Source: Prosthecobacter debontii (GTDB lineage Bacteria > Verrucomicrobiota > Verrucomicrobiia > Chthoniobacterales > Chthoniobacteraceae). Taken from it: DNA of 38,446 nt. The stretch is taken from positions 1-38,446 of the forward strand of contig CAMAUI010000036.1 in NCBI GenBank assembly GCA_945861385.1, read 5' to 3'. Positions within the stretch are counted from its first letter, which is position 1. Each line of letters starts with the position of its first letter. Shown here one piece after another: positions 17,201-26,073 of the stretch. The notes below the pieces were generated by a model. The model was not told the origin of the DNA. It did no database searches and saw only the letters and a list, made by a program, of their open reading frames with translations. Position numbers and translations under genes: made by a program.

Positions 17201-18661
17201 ATGATCCGCATTCCTGGACAACCCGGCCGCGACCTTTGCGACAACCACCTCGGCATCACCCGCCGCGACTTGCTGCGCTTCGGCGGCAGTTCGATCCTCG
17301 GCCTCACGCTGGGCTCGATGTTTTCACTCAAAGCCCGCGCGGCGGCCACGGGCGGGGCGGGATGGGGGAAGGCGAAAAGTGTGGTGATGGTTTACCTCCA
17401 GGGCGGGCCCTCGCACCTCGATCTGTGGGACCCGAAGGAGAACGTGCCGGATAAAATCCGCAGCCCATTCAAGAACATCCCGACGAAGATCCCGGGGATC
17501 AATTTCACCGAGATGCTTCCGGGGCTGGCGAAATTGAACGACCGGTTTTCGATGATCCGCTCGATCAGCTACACGCCAAACGGGCTCTTCAACCACACGG
17601 CTGCGATTTACCAGCTCATGACCGGGTACACGACGGACAAGGTGAGCCCGAGCGGGCAGCTCGAGCCGCCGAACGCGAAGGATTTCCCGAATTTCGGCAG
17701 CAACATCGTGCGCCTGAAGCCGCCGACCGAGCCGGTGCTTCCGTTCGTGATGCTGCCGCGGCCATTGCAGGAATCCGGCGTGGTGGGCAAGGGCGGGGCG
17801 GCCGGTTTTCTTGGCAAGGGGTTCGATCCTTACACGCTGTTCCCGGAAGGCGACGACATGGACATGACGAAGATGAACCGCGTGAAAGTGGATGACCTCA
17901 AGCTGCGTCCGGATGTCTTCGCGCAGCGGCTGGAGCGGCGGGCGCGGCTGCGCGATGCGATCGAGGACGGGATGCCGGAGATCGAGAAGGCGGTGGAGCA
18001 GTATCACCTCGACGAATATTACAACAAGGCGCTGAACCTCATCACACGCGGGAAGGCGCGCGAGGCGTTCGAGATTGATCGCGAGGATGTGAAGACCCGG
18101 GAACGCTATGGGATGAACACCTTTGGCCAGTCGCTGCTGCTTGCGCGCAGGCTGGTGGAGGCTGGCACGCGAGTGGTGGAGGTGATCTGGCCGAAGGTGG
18201 CCAACAGCGACAATCATTCGTGGGACATGCACACGGGCCTGACCGACCGGATGAAGCGGCAGGCGGCGCCGATGTTTGATGCGGGTTTCTCGGCGTTCAT
18301 CGAGGACATGGATTCGCGCGGATTGCTGGATGAGACGCTGGTGGTGGCGATGGGTGAGTTCGGGCGTTCGCCGGAAAAGGGCGTGAGCACGAGCGGCAAC
18401 TCGAACAGCGCCGACGGGCGCGATCACTGGCCGTATTGCTACACGGGAGTCGTGGCCGGTGCGGGCACGAAGCGCGGGTACGTGCATGGCGAGAGCGACT
18501 CGATGGGCGCATCACCGAAGACGGACCCGGTCCACCCGACGGAGCTGCTGGCAACGATCTACCATGCTTTCGGAATTGATCCGGAGTCACTCGTTTACAA
18601 CCACCTCAACCAGCCGCGCGAACTGGTGAAAGCGAAGGCGCTGACGCGGCTGTTTGCCTGA
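17201..18661 (+). CDS. Tat-exported DUF1501 family protein (alkaline-phosphatase/sulfatase fold)
   Basis: A 486-residue DUF1501 protein. The N-terminus has a twin-arginine export signal ([20 protein letters not shown], about residues 19-38), indicating folding, and possibly cofactor binding, before export. Family features seen are [19 protein letters not shown] near the mature N-terminus, the central [13 protein letters not shown] segment and, near the C-terminus, [17 protein letters not shown] and [16 protein letters not shown]. The fold is related to the phosphatase/sulfatase superfamily, but the activity of DUF1501 proteins is not established. In Planctomycetes and Verrucomicrobia these genes usually sit beside DUF1549/DUF1553 cytochrome genes; here the neighbours are the two divergent dehydrogenase-cytochrome genes. 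Confidence 0.92.
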   Translation: MIRIPGQPGRDLCDNHLGITRRDLLRFGGSSILGLTLGSMFSLKARAAATGGAGWGKAKSVVMVYLQGGPSHLDLWDPKENVPDKIRSPFKNIPTKIPGINFTEMLPGLAKLNDRFSMIRSISYTPNGLFNHTAAIYQLMTGYTTDKVSPSGQLEPPNAKDFPNFGSNIVRLKPPTEPVLPFVMLPRPLQESGVVGKGGAAGFLGKGFDPYTLFPEGDDMDMTKMNRVKVDDLKLRPDVFAQRLERRARLRDAIEDGMPEIEKAVEQYHLDEYYNKALNLITRGKAREAFEIDREDVKTRERYGMNTFGQSLLLARRLVEAGTRVVEVIWPKVANSDNHSWDMHTGLTDRMKRQAAPMFDAGFSAFIEDMDSRGLLDETLVVAMGEFGRSPEKGVSTSGNSNSADGRDHWPYCYTGVVAGAGTKRGYVHGESDSMGASPKTDPVHPTELLATIYHAFGIDPESLVYNHLNQPRELVKAKALTRLFA

Positions 18662-18668
18662 GAGACGG

Positions 18669-19592
18669 CTAAAGCGCGGCGCGCGCTGAAGCTGCGTCGT
18701 TGGCGATTTGGGCCTTCAGCGCGTCGAGGGACGGGAATTTTTCCTCGGGGCGCAGGAAGCGGACGAAGTGAACCTCGATGTCTGCGCCGTAGAGGTCGCC
18801 GGTGAAGTCGAAGAGATGGGCTTCGACGACGGGCTCACTGGTTGCCTGCGCGACGGTGGGGCGGACGCCGATGTTTGCAACGCCGGGTAGCAGGTCGCCG
18901 TTGATCGCGATGCGGACGGCATAGACGCCGTTTGGCGGGAGTTGCTCGCATTCGGGGCGGAGATTGGCGGTGGGAAAGCCGAGGGTGCGGCCAATTTTTT
19001 TCCCGGCGATTACGGTGCCGAAAACGCTGAAGTCCCGGCCAAGCAGGCGTGAGGCGGCGGTGAGATTGCCAGCTTGCAGCGCATTGCGAATGGCGGTGCT
19101 GCTGGCCGGCTGGCCGTCCACGGCGAAACTGGGAATGCCGATCACGGCAAAGCCGGATTTCGATCCGACTTCGCGCAGCAGGGCGAGGTCTCCGGAGCGG
19201 CCCTTGCCAAACGCCCAGTTCTCGCCGACGCAAATGGTGCCGAGCGGACGGCACGCGGCGGCCAGTGCCGCGATGAATTCCGCGGGTGGGGTTGCCGCGA
19301 ATCCGAGGTCGAAAGGAACGACCAGAGTGTGCGTGACGCCAAGAGCCGCGAAAAGGCGCAGCTTGTGGCGCGTCGAGGTGAGAAGTGCCGGGGACTGGCC
19401 GGGCCTGAGCACGGTGGCCGGGTGCGGATCAAATGTGACAGCCACCGCGGTGCCGCCCTTGTCCGAGGCGCGGCGAAGCGCGGATTCGATGACCGCGCGA
19501 TGCCCGAGATGGACGCCGTCGAACACGCCGATCGCAAGATGCACGGGGCCGGGCAGGGCGGCAAGCTCACGGATGGTGCGGAGGATGTTCAC
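18669..19592 (-). CDS. ribF: bifunctional riboflavin kinase/FAD synthetase
   Basis: Makes FMN from riboflavin and ATP, then FAD. The N-terminal adenylyltransferase domain shows GVFDGVHLGH (about 22-31) and STAIRNAL; the C-terminal flavokinase domain shows GKKIGRTLGFPTANL (about 196-210) and NGVYAV. Length 307 is normal. The start is a GTG at 19592, 6 bases past the truB stop, so it is the last gene of the nusA operon, a common position. It ends 7 bases from the convergent DUF1501 gene, with no terminator visible in the gap. Confidence 0.96.
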   Translation of the reverse strand: MNILRTIRELAALPGPVHLAIGVFDGVHLGHRAVIESALRRASDKGGTAVAVTFDPHPATVLRPGQSPALLTSTRHKLRLFAALGVTHTLVVPFDLGFAATPPAEFIAALAAACRPLGTICVGENWAFGKGRSGDLALLREVGSKSGFAVIGIPSFAVDGQPASSTAIRNALQAGNLTAASRLLGRDFSVFGTVIAGKKIGRTLGFPTANLRPECEQLPPNGVYAVRIAINGDLLPGVANIGVRPTVAQATSEPVVEAHLFDFTGDLYGADIEVHFVRFLRPEEKFPSLDALKAQIANDAASARAAL

Positions 19593-19598
19593 GCCGGC

Positions 19599-20330
19599 CT
19601 ATGCGCCACGCAGGATGCTCACCTGCGGAAGGGTGAGGATTTTCTTTGTCCACTCGGAGGGATTTCCATTTTTGATTTCATCCACGGTGACCGCGAGGTC
19701 CACGGAGAATTTCCCGCTTTTTGTCCGGCGCAATGCGCGGAGATGGGCGCCGCAGCCGAGTTCCTGGCCGATGTCGTGCGCGTACGTGCGGACGTAGAAA
19801 CCCTTCGAGCACACGACGCGAAAATCAATCTCCGGCAACCGCACGGCCTGGATTTCATGGGCATACACATGCACGAACCGGGGCTCGCGCTCAACGGTCT
19901 GGCCCTTGCGCGCGAGCTTGTAGAGTGGCACGCCTCCTTTTTTGATCGCGCTGACCATCGGCGGGGTCTGGTAAAAATCGCCGTGGAATTTCGCAAACGC
20001 CGCGTCGAGCTGCGCGCGGGTCAGCTCCGGGACGGGTTTGGTTTCCGTGATTTCGCCATCGGCGTCCTGGCTGTCGGTCACCTCGCCGAGCTTGAGCGCG
20101 CCGACGTATTCCTTGTCCTCGGCCATGATGAGATCCTGGATTTTCGTGCCGCGCCCGATGGTGAGGATGAGCAGGCCGGTCGCGAGCGGATCGAGCGTGC
20201 CGCAGTGGCCGACCTTCTCCACGCCCAGGCTGCGAAGCTGCCGGCGCGCGATGGCGACGACGTCGTGGGAAGTCATGCCCGCGGCCTTGTCGGCCAGCAG
20301 GACACCGTCAATTTGCTGCGAGTGATTCAT
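19599..20330 (-). CDS. truB: tRNA pseudouridine(55) synthase
   Basis: Converts U55 in the T-loop of tRNAs to pseudouridine. The catalytic aspartate Asp47 lies in GHCGTLDPLATG; other family blocks are DKAAGMTSHDVV at the N-terminus, GDFYQTPPMVSAIK in the middle and CSKGFYVRTYAHDIG near 185-200. With 243 residues it is a short form that largely lacks the C-terminal PUA domain of the E. coli enzyme. The ATG start overlaps the end of the DHH phosphoesterase gene by 23 bases, which implies coupled translation. Confidence 0.96.
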   Translation of the reverse strand: MNHSQQIDGVLLADKAAGMTSHDVVAIARRQLRSLGVEKVGHCGTLDPLATGLLILTIGRGTKIQDLIMAEDKEYVGALKLGEVTDSQDADGEITETKPVPELTRAQLDAAFAKFHGDFYQTPPMVSAIKKGGVPLYKLARKGQTVEREPRFVHVYAHEIQAVRLPEIDFRVVCSKGFYVRTYAHDIGQELGCGAHLRALRRTKSGKFSVDLAVTVDEIKNGNPSEWTKKILTLPQVSILRGA

Positions 20331-21288
20331 CTATGGCTTTCAAGACACGTTGTTGCGCGAGAGCGAGTGGGCCTGGCATGCGGATGCCAGCGGCGAGCGA
20401 GTGGCCGCCGCCGCCGAATTGTTGCGCGATTTTGCACACGTCATAACGCGGATCCTTGGAGCGGAGTGACACGCGCACTTTCTCACCCGCGAGTTCCTCG
20501 AAGAATACGGCCACTACCACACCCTGCACGGCGCGGATCGTGTCAATGAGGCCCTCGTTGTCGTCGGGGATCGTGCCGAGCGCCCTGGTCGTTTCCTGCG
20601 TGAGTGCGAAGCTCGCGACGCGGTCGCCGCTGGTGAAAGTGAGGGCGTTGAGCAGGGACTTGAGCAGCTCGATCCGGCGGCGCGGGTAGCTCTCGTAAAG
20701 CCGCTGGGAGAGCGCGCCGACATTGACGCCCATGCGGACGAGCTCCGCGCCGATCTCGTAGGTGCGCGCGGTGGTCGAGGGATATTGGAAGCTGCCGGTG
20801 TCGGTGCTGATGGCGACGTAGAGGTTGTCGGCCATCTCGTAGGTGACGGGCAGTTCCATTTTGCGGAACAGTTCAAACAGGATCTCGCCGGTCGCAGGCG
20901 CGGCGGAATCAATGTAGTTGAGGTCGCCAAAGCGGGGATTGGAGATGTGGTGGTCAATGTTCACCCACGCGCCGGCCTTCGCCACGGCGGGGAGGCAGGC
21001 ACCGACGCGGTCGCGGACGGCGGTATCGAGGACAAATGCGACGTCGAAGGCTTGCGGCTCCGCGGGCGGCTTCCGCACAAGCTCGGAGCCGGGGAGGAAG
21101 CTGAATTTTTCCAGGCACCCTTCCTCGTTCCACATCGCGACTTCCTTGCCGAGCTGCCGGAGGCAGAGGCCCATCGCGAGCGTGCAGCCCAGGGCGTCGC
21201 CGTCGGGCCGCACATGGGACATCACGACGAAGCGGTGGTTGTCGCGGATGAGTGAGGCGAGCTGGGCAGGCGTGCAGTTGTCACTCAC
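20308..21288 (-). CDS. nrnA: DHH-family phosphoesterase, NrnA-like (nanoRNase / pAp phosphatase)
   Basis: NrnA-type proteins degrade short RNA oligonucleotides and often also dephosphorylate pAp, doing the work of oligoribonuclease where that enzyme is missing. The DHH domain shows HVRPDGDALG (about 25-34) and IDHHISN (about 111-117) for metal binding; the DHHA1 domain at the C-terminus shows the GGGGHSLAAG motif. Length 326 is normal. The GTG start overlaps the rbfA stop by 8 bases (GTGAGTGA), and the 3' end overlaps truB. The neighbours (rbfA before, truB after) match the common bacterial arrangement. Confidence 0.94.
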   Translation of the reverse strand: MSDNCTPAQLASLIRDNHRFVVMSHVRPDGDALGCTLAMGLCLRQLGKEVAMWNEEGCLEKFSFLPGSELVRKPPAEPQAFDVAFVLDTAVRDRVGACLPAVAKAGAWVNIDHHISNPRFGDLNYIDSAAPATGEILFELFRKMELPVTYEMADNLYVAISTDTGSFQYPSTTARTYEIGAELVRMGVNVGALSQRLYESYPRRRIELLKSLLNALTFTSGDRVASFALTQETTRALGTIPDDNEGLIDTIRAVQGVVVAVFFEELAGEKVRVSLRSKDPRYDVCKIAQQFGGGGHSLAAGIRMPGPLALAQQRVLKAIDESLAAN

Positions 21289-21649
21289 AGGGTTCGTCCT
21301 CCGTCGGCGGGGTATTGAGGCCGAGTTCGTTGAGAATCCCGATCACGCGGTCGCCTCGCTCGCCGGTGTTGTCGAGTTTGAAGTGGAGCTGCGGGGTGTA
21401 CTTGATGACCACGCGGCGGCTCATCTCGTGCTGGAGGCGCTGGCGCGCCTCGTGAAGCTGGGCGATGGCGGCGTGCTGCTCCTGCTCCGTGCCAATCACG
21501 CCGATGAAAACGTGCGCGTGCTTGAGATCCGGCGTGATGTCCACCTGCTGCACAGTCACGAGCTTCGCCTGGAAGGTGAGTTCGCGGCGGATGAGTTCGC
21601 TCAGCTCGCGCTTGATGATTTCGTTGACTCGGTGGAGACGGTTTTTCAT
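21281..21649 (-). CDS. rbfA: 30S ribosome-binding factor
   Basis: RbfA helps mature the 5' end of 16S rRNA and is important for growth in the cold. From the ATG at 21649 (MKNRLHRVNEIIKRELSEL) the protein is 122 residues with the KH-like core, including VTVQQVDITPDLKHAHVFI and the RLQHEMSRRV-x-KYTPQLHF segment typical of the family. The frame is open to 21688, but the extra 13 residues are not RbfA-like. It lies 64 bases after infB and overlaps the following nrnA gene. Confidence 0.95.
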   Translation of the reverse strand: MKNRLHRVNEIIKRELSELIRRELTFQAKLVTVQQVDITPDLKHAHVFIGVIGTEQEQHAAIAQLHEARQRLQHEMSRRVVIKYTPQLHFKLDNTGERGDRVIGILNELGLNTPPTEDEPCE

Positions 21650-21713
21650 TGCTCGAAGGCCGGGTGTGAGCGCCGCAGGACCTGGCATGCGACTGCACTC
21701 CCCGGCGTGGCGC

Positions 21714-23918
21714 TCACAGTGTCTGCGGGACTTTCTCGAGGACGTAGCACTCGATGATGTCGCCTTCCACGTATTCGTCGAAGTCGCCGAGCTTGATGCC
21801 GCACTCGAGGCCGCTGCGGACCTCCTTCACGTCGTCCTGGAAGCGGCGAAGCGTGGCGAGACCGCCATCGTAAATGGGCTGGCGGTTGCGGAGCACGCGG
21901 GCGCGGGCGGTGCGCAGGATGCGGCCGTCGTTGACGTAGCAACCGGCGACGGTGCCCTTCGTGAGATCAAACACCTGCCGCACCTGCGCGTGGCCGATGA
22001 CTTGTTCGCGCGACTCGGGTGCGAGCAGGCCGGCCATGGCCTCCTTCACCTGGTCAATGAGTTCGTAGATGATCGAGTAGAGCTTGATCTGCACGTTCTC
22101 GCGTTTGGCCGCGATGGCGGCGTTGTTCTCGGTCTTCGTGTTGAAGCCGATGATCACCGCGTTGGACGCCGCGCAGAGCAGGATGTCGGACTCGCTGATC
22201 GGGCCGACGGCGGTGTGGACGAAATTGATGTCCACCTTTCTATGATCAATCTGATTGAGCGAATTGATGATCGCCTCCATCGAGCCCTGGACATCGCCCT
22301 TGACGACGACGTTGAGGACCGGCTTCTGCCCGTCGGCGATGGTGTCGAAAAGATTCTCAAGCGTCGCGCGCTTTGGCTGGGTGAGCTTTCCAAGGCGCTT
22401 CTCCTCCAGGCGTTCCGTGCTGAGGCTCTGCGCTTCGCGCTCGTTTGCCATGACGATGAGTTCGTCGCCCGCGTTCGGCATCCCGGCAAAACCGATCACT
22501 TTCGCGGGGGTGGCCGGCCCGGCCTCCTTCATGTTCTTCCCGTACTCATCCACGAGCGCCTTCACCTTGCCGGAATAATCGCCGCAAATGAACGGCGCGC
22601 CGATCTTCAGCGTGCCCATCTTCACGATCACGGTCGCGGTCGGGCCGCGGCCCTGTTCCACCTGGGCCTCGATGACCGTGGCGCGCGCGGGTGTTTTCAC
22701 GCTGGCCTTGAGTTCCAGCAATTCGGACTCGAGCAGGATCATCTCGAGCAGTTCGTTGATGCCGGTTCCCTTGATCGCGGAAACGGGCACCATCACGGTG
22801 TCACCACCCCAGTCCTCGGCCACGACTCCCTTTTCCTGGAGCTGGCCTTTGACCTTGTCCACGTTCGCCGAGGGCATGTCTATTTTCGTGATCGCAACGA
22901 TGATCTTCACCTTGCCGTTGCTCGCCTTCACTGCGGCGCGTGCGTGGCTCAGCGCCTCCATCGTCTGCGGCATCGGGCCGTCCGTGCTGTCCACCACGAG
23001 CACCACGATGTCCGTCACGCTCGCCCCACGTGCGCGCATCGAGGTGAATGCAGCGTGGCCAGGAGTATCGAGGAAGGTGATGCTGTGGTCCTTGCCGTCT
23101 TTCGCCCGGTGTTTCACGGAATATGCACCGATGTGCTGCGTGATGCCCCCAGCCTCACCGGCGGCGACGCGCGTCTTGCGGATGGCGTCCATCAGCGTCG
23201 TCTTGCCGTGGTCCACATGACCCATGAAAACGACGATCGGCGCGCGCGGGTGGAGTACCTCATTTTGATCCTTTGCGTCATCCTCGATCTTCGGTGCCGC
23301 AGGGGCCTCGATCTTCTTTTCATCCTTGTGGACACCGGCGCCCTTCTCCCGCTTTTCCTTCTCAAATTTCCAGCCGTGCTTCTCGCAAATCTTCGCGGCG
23401 ACTTCGATCTCAATGCCCTGGTTCTGATTCGAGAAAATGCCCATCGCCATCAGGTCGCCGATGACCTGGAATGGCTTCAGTCCCATCGCCAGCGCAAGGT
23501 CTTTGACAATGATCGGGGGCTTGATGTGCAGGATTTTCTCCCCGCTCGCCGTGAGCTCCGTGGTCGCGTTCGATGGCATCTCCGGCTGGACGGGCGCGGG
23601 CGCGGGCGCAACACGCAGGTCCGGGGCGACGATTCTCGAGATCGTGGGAAGCACCGGGGTTCCGATCTCCGAAGCTCTGCGCGGCTTCCGGACCGAGCGC
23701 TTCAGCTTCCCATCGTCGTCAATGAGCGAGACCACCTCCTGTGGCGTTTCCGGCTTGGCTGGTTTGGCCGGCTTCTCTGATTTTTCCGCGCCTTTCTTGG
23801 CAACCGGCTTCTCCTCGGGCTTGGGCTTGGCGGGTGCCTTTTTCCCGCTGATGGGTTTGAGGAGCGACCTTTTCGGGGTTTTATCGCTTTCGGTTTTTCC
23901 TTTGCTCTTCGTCGGCAT
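21714..23918 (-). CDS. infB: translation initiation factor IF-2
   Basis: GTPase that delivers initiator tRNA to the 30S subunit and promotes subunit joining. The N-terminus (1-120) is a short Lys/Pro/Ala-rich tail, followed by an IF2_N domain (about 128-188), the G domain, domains II-III and the C-terminal tRNA-binding domain. G1 GHVDHGKT is at 233-240 and G3 DTPG at 284-287. G4 reads TKID (344-347) where NKID is usual; the codon is ACG, so Thr is real in this sequence. The 734 residues make it a shorter form. It follows nusA by 32 bases in the standard operon. Confidence 0.97.
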   Translation of the reverse strand: MPTKSKGKTESDKTPKRSLLKPISGKKAPAKPKPEEKPVAKKGAEKSEKPAKPAKPETPQEVVSLIDDDGKLKRSVRKPRRASEIGTPVLPTISRIVAPDLRVAPAPAPVQPEMPSNATTELTASGEKILHIKPPIIVKDLALAMGLKPFQVIGDLMAMGIFSNQNQGIEIEVAAKICEKHGWKFEKEKREKGAGVHKDEKKIEAPAAPKIEDDAKDQNEVLHPRAPIVVFMGHVDHGKTTLMDAIRKTRVAAGEAGGITQHIGAYSVKHRAKDGKDHSITFLDTPGHAAFTSMRARGASVTDIVVLVVDSTDGPMPQTMEALSHARAAVKASNGKVKIIVAITKIDMPSANVDKVKGQLQEKGVVAEDWGGDTVMVPVSAIKGTGINELLEMILLESELLELKASVKTPARATVIEAQVEQGRGPTATVIVKMGTLKIGAPFICGDYSGKVKALVDEYGKNMKEAGPATPAKVIGFAGMPNAGDELIVMANEREAQSLSTERLEEKRLGKLTQPKRATLENLFDTIADGQKPVLNVVVKGDVQGSMEAIINSLNQIDHRKVDINFVHTAVGPISESDILLCAASNAVIIGFNTKTENNAAIAAKRENVQIKLYSIIYELIDQVKEAMAGLLAPESREQVIGHAQVRQVFDLTKGTVAGCYVNDGRILRTARARVLRNRQPIYDGGLATLRRFQDDVKEVRSGLECGIKLGDFDEYVEGDIIECYVLEKVPQTL

Positions 23919-23950
23919 GAAATTCTTTGGTGGTTGTCATGGCCCCGCGA

Positions 23951-25204
23951 TCATTGGGAAGCCGATGCTGTTTGTTGGATGCGCGCCACGATCTGCGCGG
24001 CGATTCCAGGGTCAATGCCTGCTGCGCCGACAATGTCGTCGGCCGAGACGCCGGCGAACACGTCAATCGAATTCAAGCCCGCCTTCACAAGCGAGGCCGC
24101 GACATCTTCCGAGACGCCCAGCGCCTCCGCGAGGCCTCCCGCGGCGCCGCTGACTTTCTTTTTCATCTCGTCCTTCGCGCTCGTGTCCTCCTGGATGTTG
24201 ATCTCCCAGCCGGTGAGGCGCTGCGTGAGGCGGGCATTCTGCCCGCGCTTGCCGATCGCCAGCGAGAGCTGGTCCGCGTCCACGCGCACTTCCACGCGCT
24301 TTTTTTCCGGGTTGAGTGTCACCGAGCGCAGCCTCGCGGGCTTGAGCGCCTCATTCACCAGCTCCGCCACGTCCGCGGACCAGCGGATGATGTCCACTTT
24401 CTCGTTGTTCAGTTCGCGGACGATGTTCTTCACGCGCGCCCCCTTCATGCCGACACAGGCGCCGACCGGGTCCACCTTCGAGTTGGCCGACCACACGGCG
24501 ACCTTCGTCCGGTAGCCGGCCTCGCGGGCCAGCGCCTTGATCTCCACGGTCTGATCCGCGATTTCCGCCACTTCATTCTCGAAAAGGCGGCGGACAAAAT
24601 TCGGGTGTGAGCGCGAGAGGATGATCTCCGGCCCGCGCGGCGTGTTCTCCACCGCCACCACGTAGGCCCGCACGCGGTCGCCGATGTTGTAATCCTCCGT
24701 CTGCACGCGTTCGCGGTTCGGCATGATGGCCTCGAACTTCCCGAGGTCCACCTTTACATCCTGCCGCTCGAAACCGCGCACCTCGCCCGAGACGATCTCC
24801 CCGGCGCGATCCCGGAATTCCTCGAAAATCATCTGTTTCTCCGCCTGCCGGATGCGCTGCATGATGGCCTGGCGGGCCGTCTGCGCACCGATGCGACCAA
24901 GGTCCTTCGGCGTCACGTCCACCCAGATCTCCTCGCCGAGAACGGCGTCCGGCTTGATGGGCGTGGCTTTCGAAAGGGCGATTTCGTCGTGCTTGTTCTG
25001 CACGCGGTCCACCACAAGGAGCTGGGCCTGCGCCGAGAGCGCGCCGGAGTGCGGGTCCATGACGATCCGCAAATTGCGGCCCGCCTCCACGGACTTCTTG
25101 GCGGCACTCAGGATGGCCGTCTGGACAGCATCAATGAGCACTTCCCGCTTGATCCCCTTGTCTTTCTCGAAGTGTTCGAGCATCGCGATAAATTCAGCGT
25201 TCAT
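23951..25204 (-). CDS. nusA: transcription termination/antitermination protein NusA
   Basis: Binds RNA polymerase and nascent RNA and modulates pausing, intrinsic termination and antitermination. The N-terminal domain (about 1-125) is followed by an S1 domain (about 130-200; GEIVSGEVRGFERQDVKVDL), KH1 with VGACVGMKGARVKNI, KH2 with LAIGKRGQNARL, and a C-terminal helix-hairpin-helix-like stretch (about 350-410; LVKAGLNSIDVFAG). Length 417 fits a NusA without the long acidic repeats of E. coli. rimP, the usual gene upstream, is missing here: the preceding gene encodes a secreted protein. A strong intrinsic terminator lies 34 bases upstream of the start. Confidence 0.97.
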   Translation of the reverse strand: MNAEFIAMLEHFEKDKGIKREVLIDAVQTAILSAAKKSVEAGRNLRIVMDPHSGALSAQAQLLVVDRVQNKHDEIALSKATPIKPDAVLGEEIWVDVTPKDLGRIGAQTARQAIMQRIRQAEKQMIFEEFRDRAGEIVSGEVRGFERQDVKVDLGKFEAIMPNRERVQTEDYNIGDRVRAYVVAVENTPRGPEIILSRSHPNFVRRLFENEVAEIADQTVEIKALAREAGYRTKVAVWSANSKVDPVGACVGMKGARVKNIVRELNNEKVDIIRWSADVAELVNEALKPARLRSVTLNPEKKRVEVRVDADQLSLAIGKRGQNARLTQRLTGWEINIQEDTSAKDEMKKKVSGAAGGLAEALGVSEDVAASLVKAGLNSIDVFAGVSADDIVGAAGIDPGIAAQIVARIQQTASASQ

Positions 25205-25233
25205 GTCGTCGTAAGCAGTTTCATCCGGGGAAT

Positions 25234-25262
25234 AAAAAAAGTGGGTTGTATGAAACCCACTT
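25234..25262 (-). terminator. intrinsic terminator / possible attenuator just upstream of nusA
   Basis: Read on the minus strand, a perfect 9-bp stem AAGTGGGTT/AACCCACTT (25262-25254 with 25247-25239; loop of six bases) runs into a T-tract of seven (25240-25234). It may simply end transcription of the secreted-protein gene that stops at 25425, about 160 bases earlier. However, only 29 bases separate the T-tract from the nusA ATG, which leaves no room for a promoter; the nusA operon promoter therefore probably lies upstream of it, making the hairpin an attenuator in the leader. Confidence 0.8.
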
Positions 25263-25424
25263 CGCAGTGTTCACCGGAAATGTGAAAAAGACCCTAGGTA
25301 GCCCCCCCTTGCTCGTCAACTGGGGATTTGAAAGTGGCCGGGCAAAGGGAATCCAGAGACCGTGCGACGCGGGCTGGGGAAAAACTCGATCCCAATCATC
25401 CCCGGCGCTTGTGGCGATCTGCGC

Positions 25425-25934
25425 CTACCTCACCCGCGTGAGCGTCGAAGCGCAGGAGGCTTTCAACTTTCCACCCTCCCAGCTCGTGCCTGCGCCGGTC
25501 AGCTTTTGCGGACCTTTCCCGGACGGGAGCATGAGCGTGAGGCTGTGCATGTGCATGTCTCTTCGCGGATTCAGATTCGTGCCGCCGTCGAAATCGAACA
25601 CCAGTTCGCGGGCGGTGCTCTTGCGCGCGTTGAGTTTCATCCGCGGCTGGTTGCCGAGCGCGCAGTAGTGGGTCATGAGGAGATTGCCCCTGTCCATGTG
25701 ATAGACGGACACCATTTCCATCTTCGTGCCGGGAAAAATCGTCTCCTGCACGGCGCTGCCGCCGGCGGTGACGCGATAGATGGAATGCCCCGGCGGCATG
25801 CCTTTCATCATGGCGGGGCCGCGCCATTCGCCGTGAAGCTTTTTGATCGCGGCAAATGCATCCGCGGAGGTGATGGAAGGTTCCGCGGCAAATGCGGTGG
25901 TGGTGGCAAGTGTAAGAGCGAGGAGCAATTTCAT
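25425..25934 (-). CDS. secreted small protein, DUF1579/lipocalin-like beta-barrel (tentative)
   Basis: A 169-residue exported protein. From the ATG at 25934 it has a clear signal peptide (MKLLLALTLATTTAFA) followed by a helix and KLHGEWRGPAM, then a series of short beta strands (VYHMDRGNLLMTHYC, ELVFDFDGGTN, MHMHSLTLML) ending in STLTRVR. The opening 'L-x-G-x-W-x-G' and the closing strand resemble DUF1579 or nitrobindin-like barrels, but no ligand residue can be named. The frame is open to 25970; the added N-terminus is basic and would spoil the signal peptide, so the later ATG is used. It is the last gene before the nusA leader. Confidence 0.7.
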   Translation of the reverse strand: MKLLLALTLATTTAFAAEPSITSADAFAAIKKLHGEWRGPAMMKGMPPGHSIYRVTAGGSAVQETIFPGTKMEMVSVYHMDRGNLLMTHYCALGNQPRMKLNARKSTARELVFDFDGGTNLNPRRDMHMHSLTLMLPSGKGPQKLTGAGTSWEGGKLKASCASTLTRVR

Positions 25935-26073
25935 GCCCCGTTTTCTGATGCGTCGCCGGACGATTTGCAAGACGGGGCTTCATCCGCCGCGACTGAAAGC
26001 GTTTGCGCTCCCGGTCAAAATTCCGGGTGCCGGCTGAAGGATCAGCCGACATTTTTTTCATCGCCAGGCGGCG

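Noticed and set aside
21465-23780. A 771-codon open frame on the plus strand opposite infB and rbfA
   Set aside because: Antisense shadow of IF-2; composition dominated by Asp/His/Leu/Arg and no domain recognisable.
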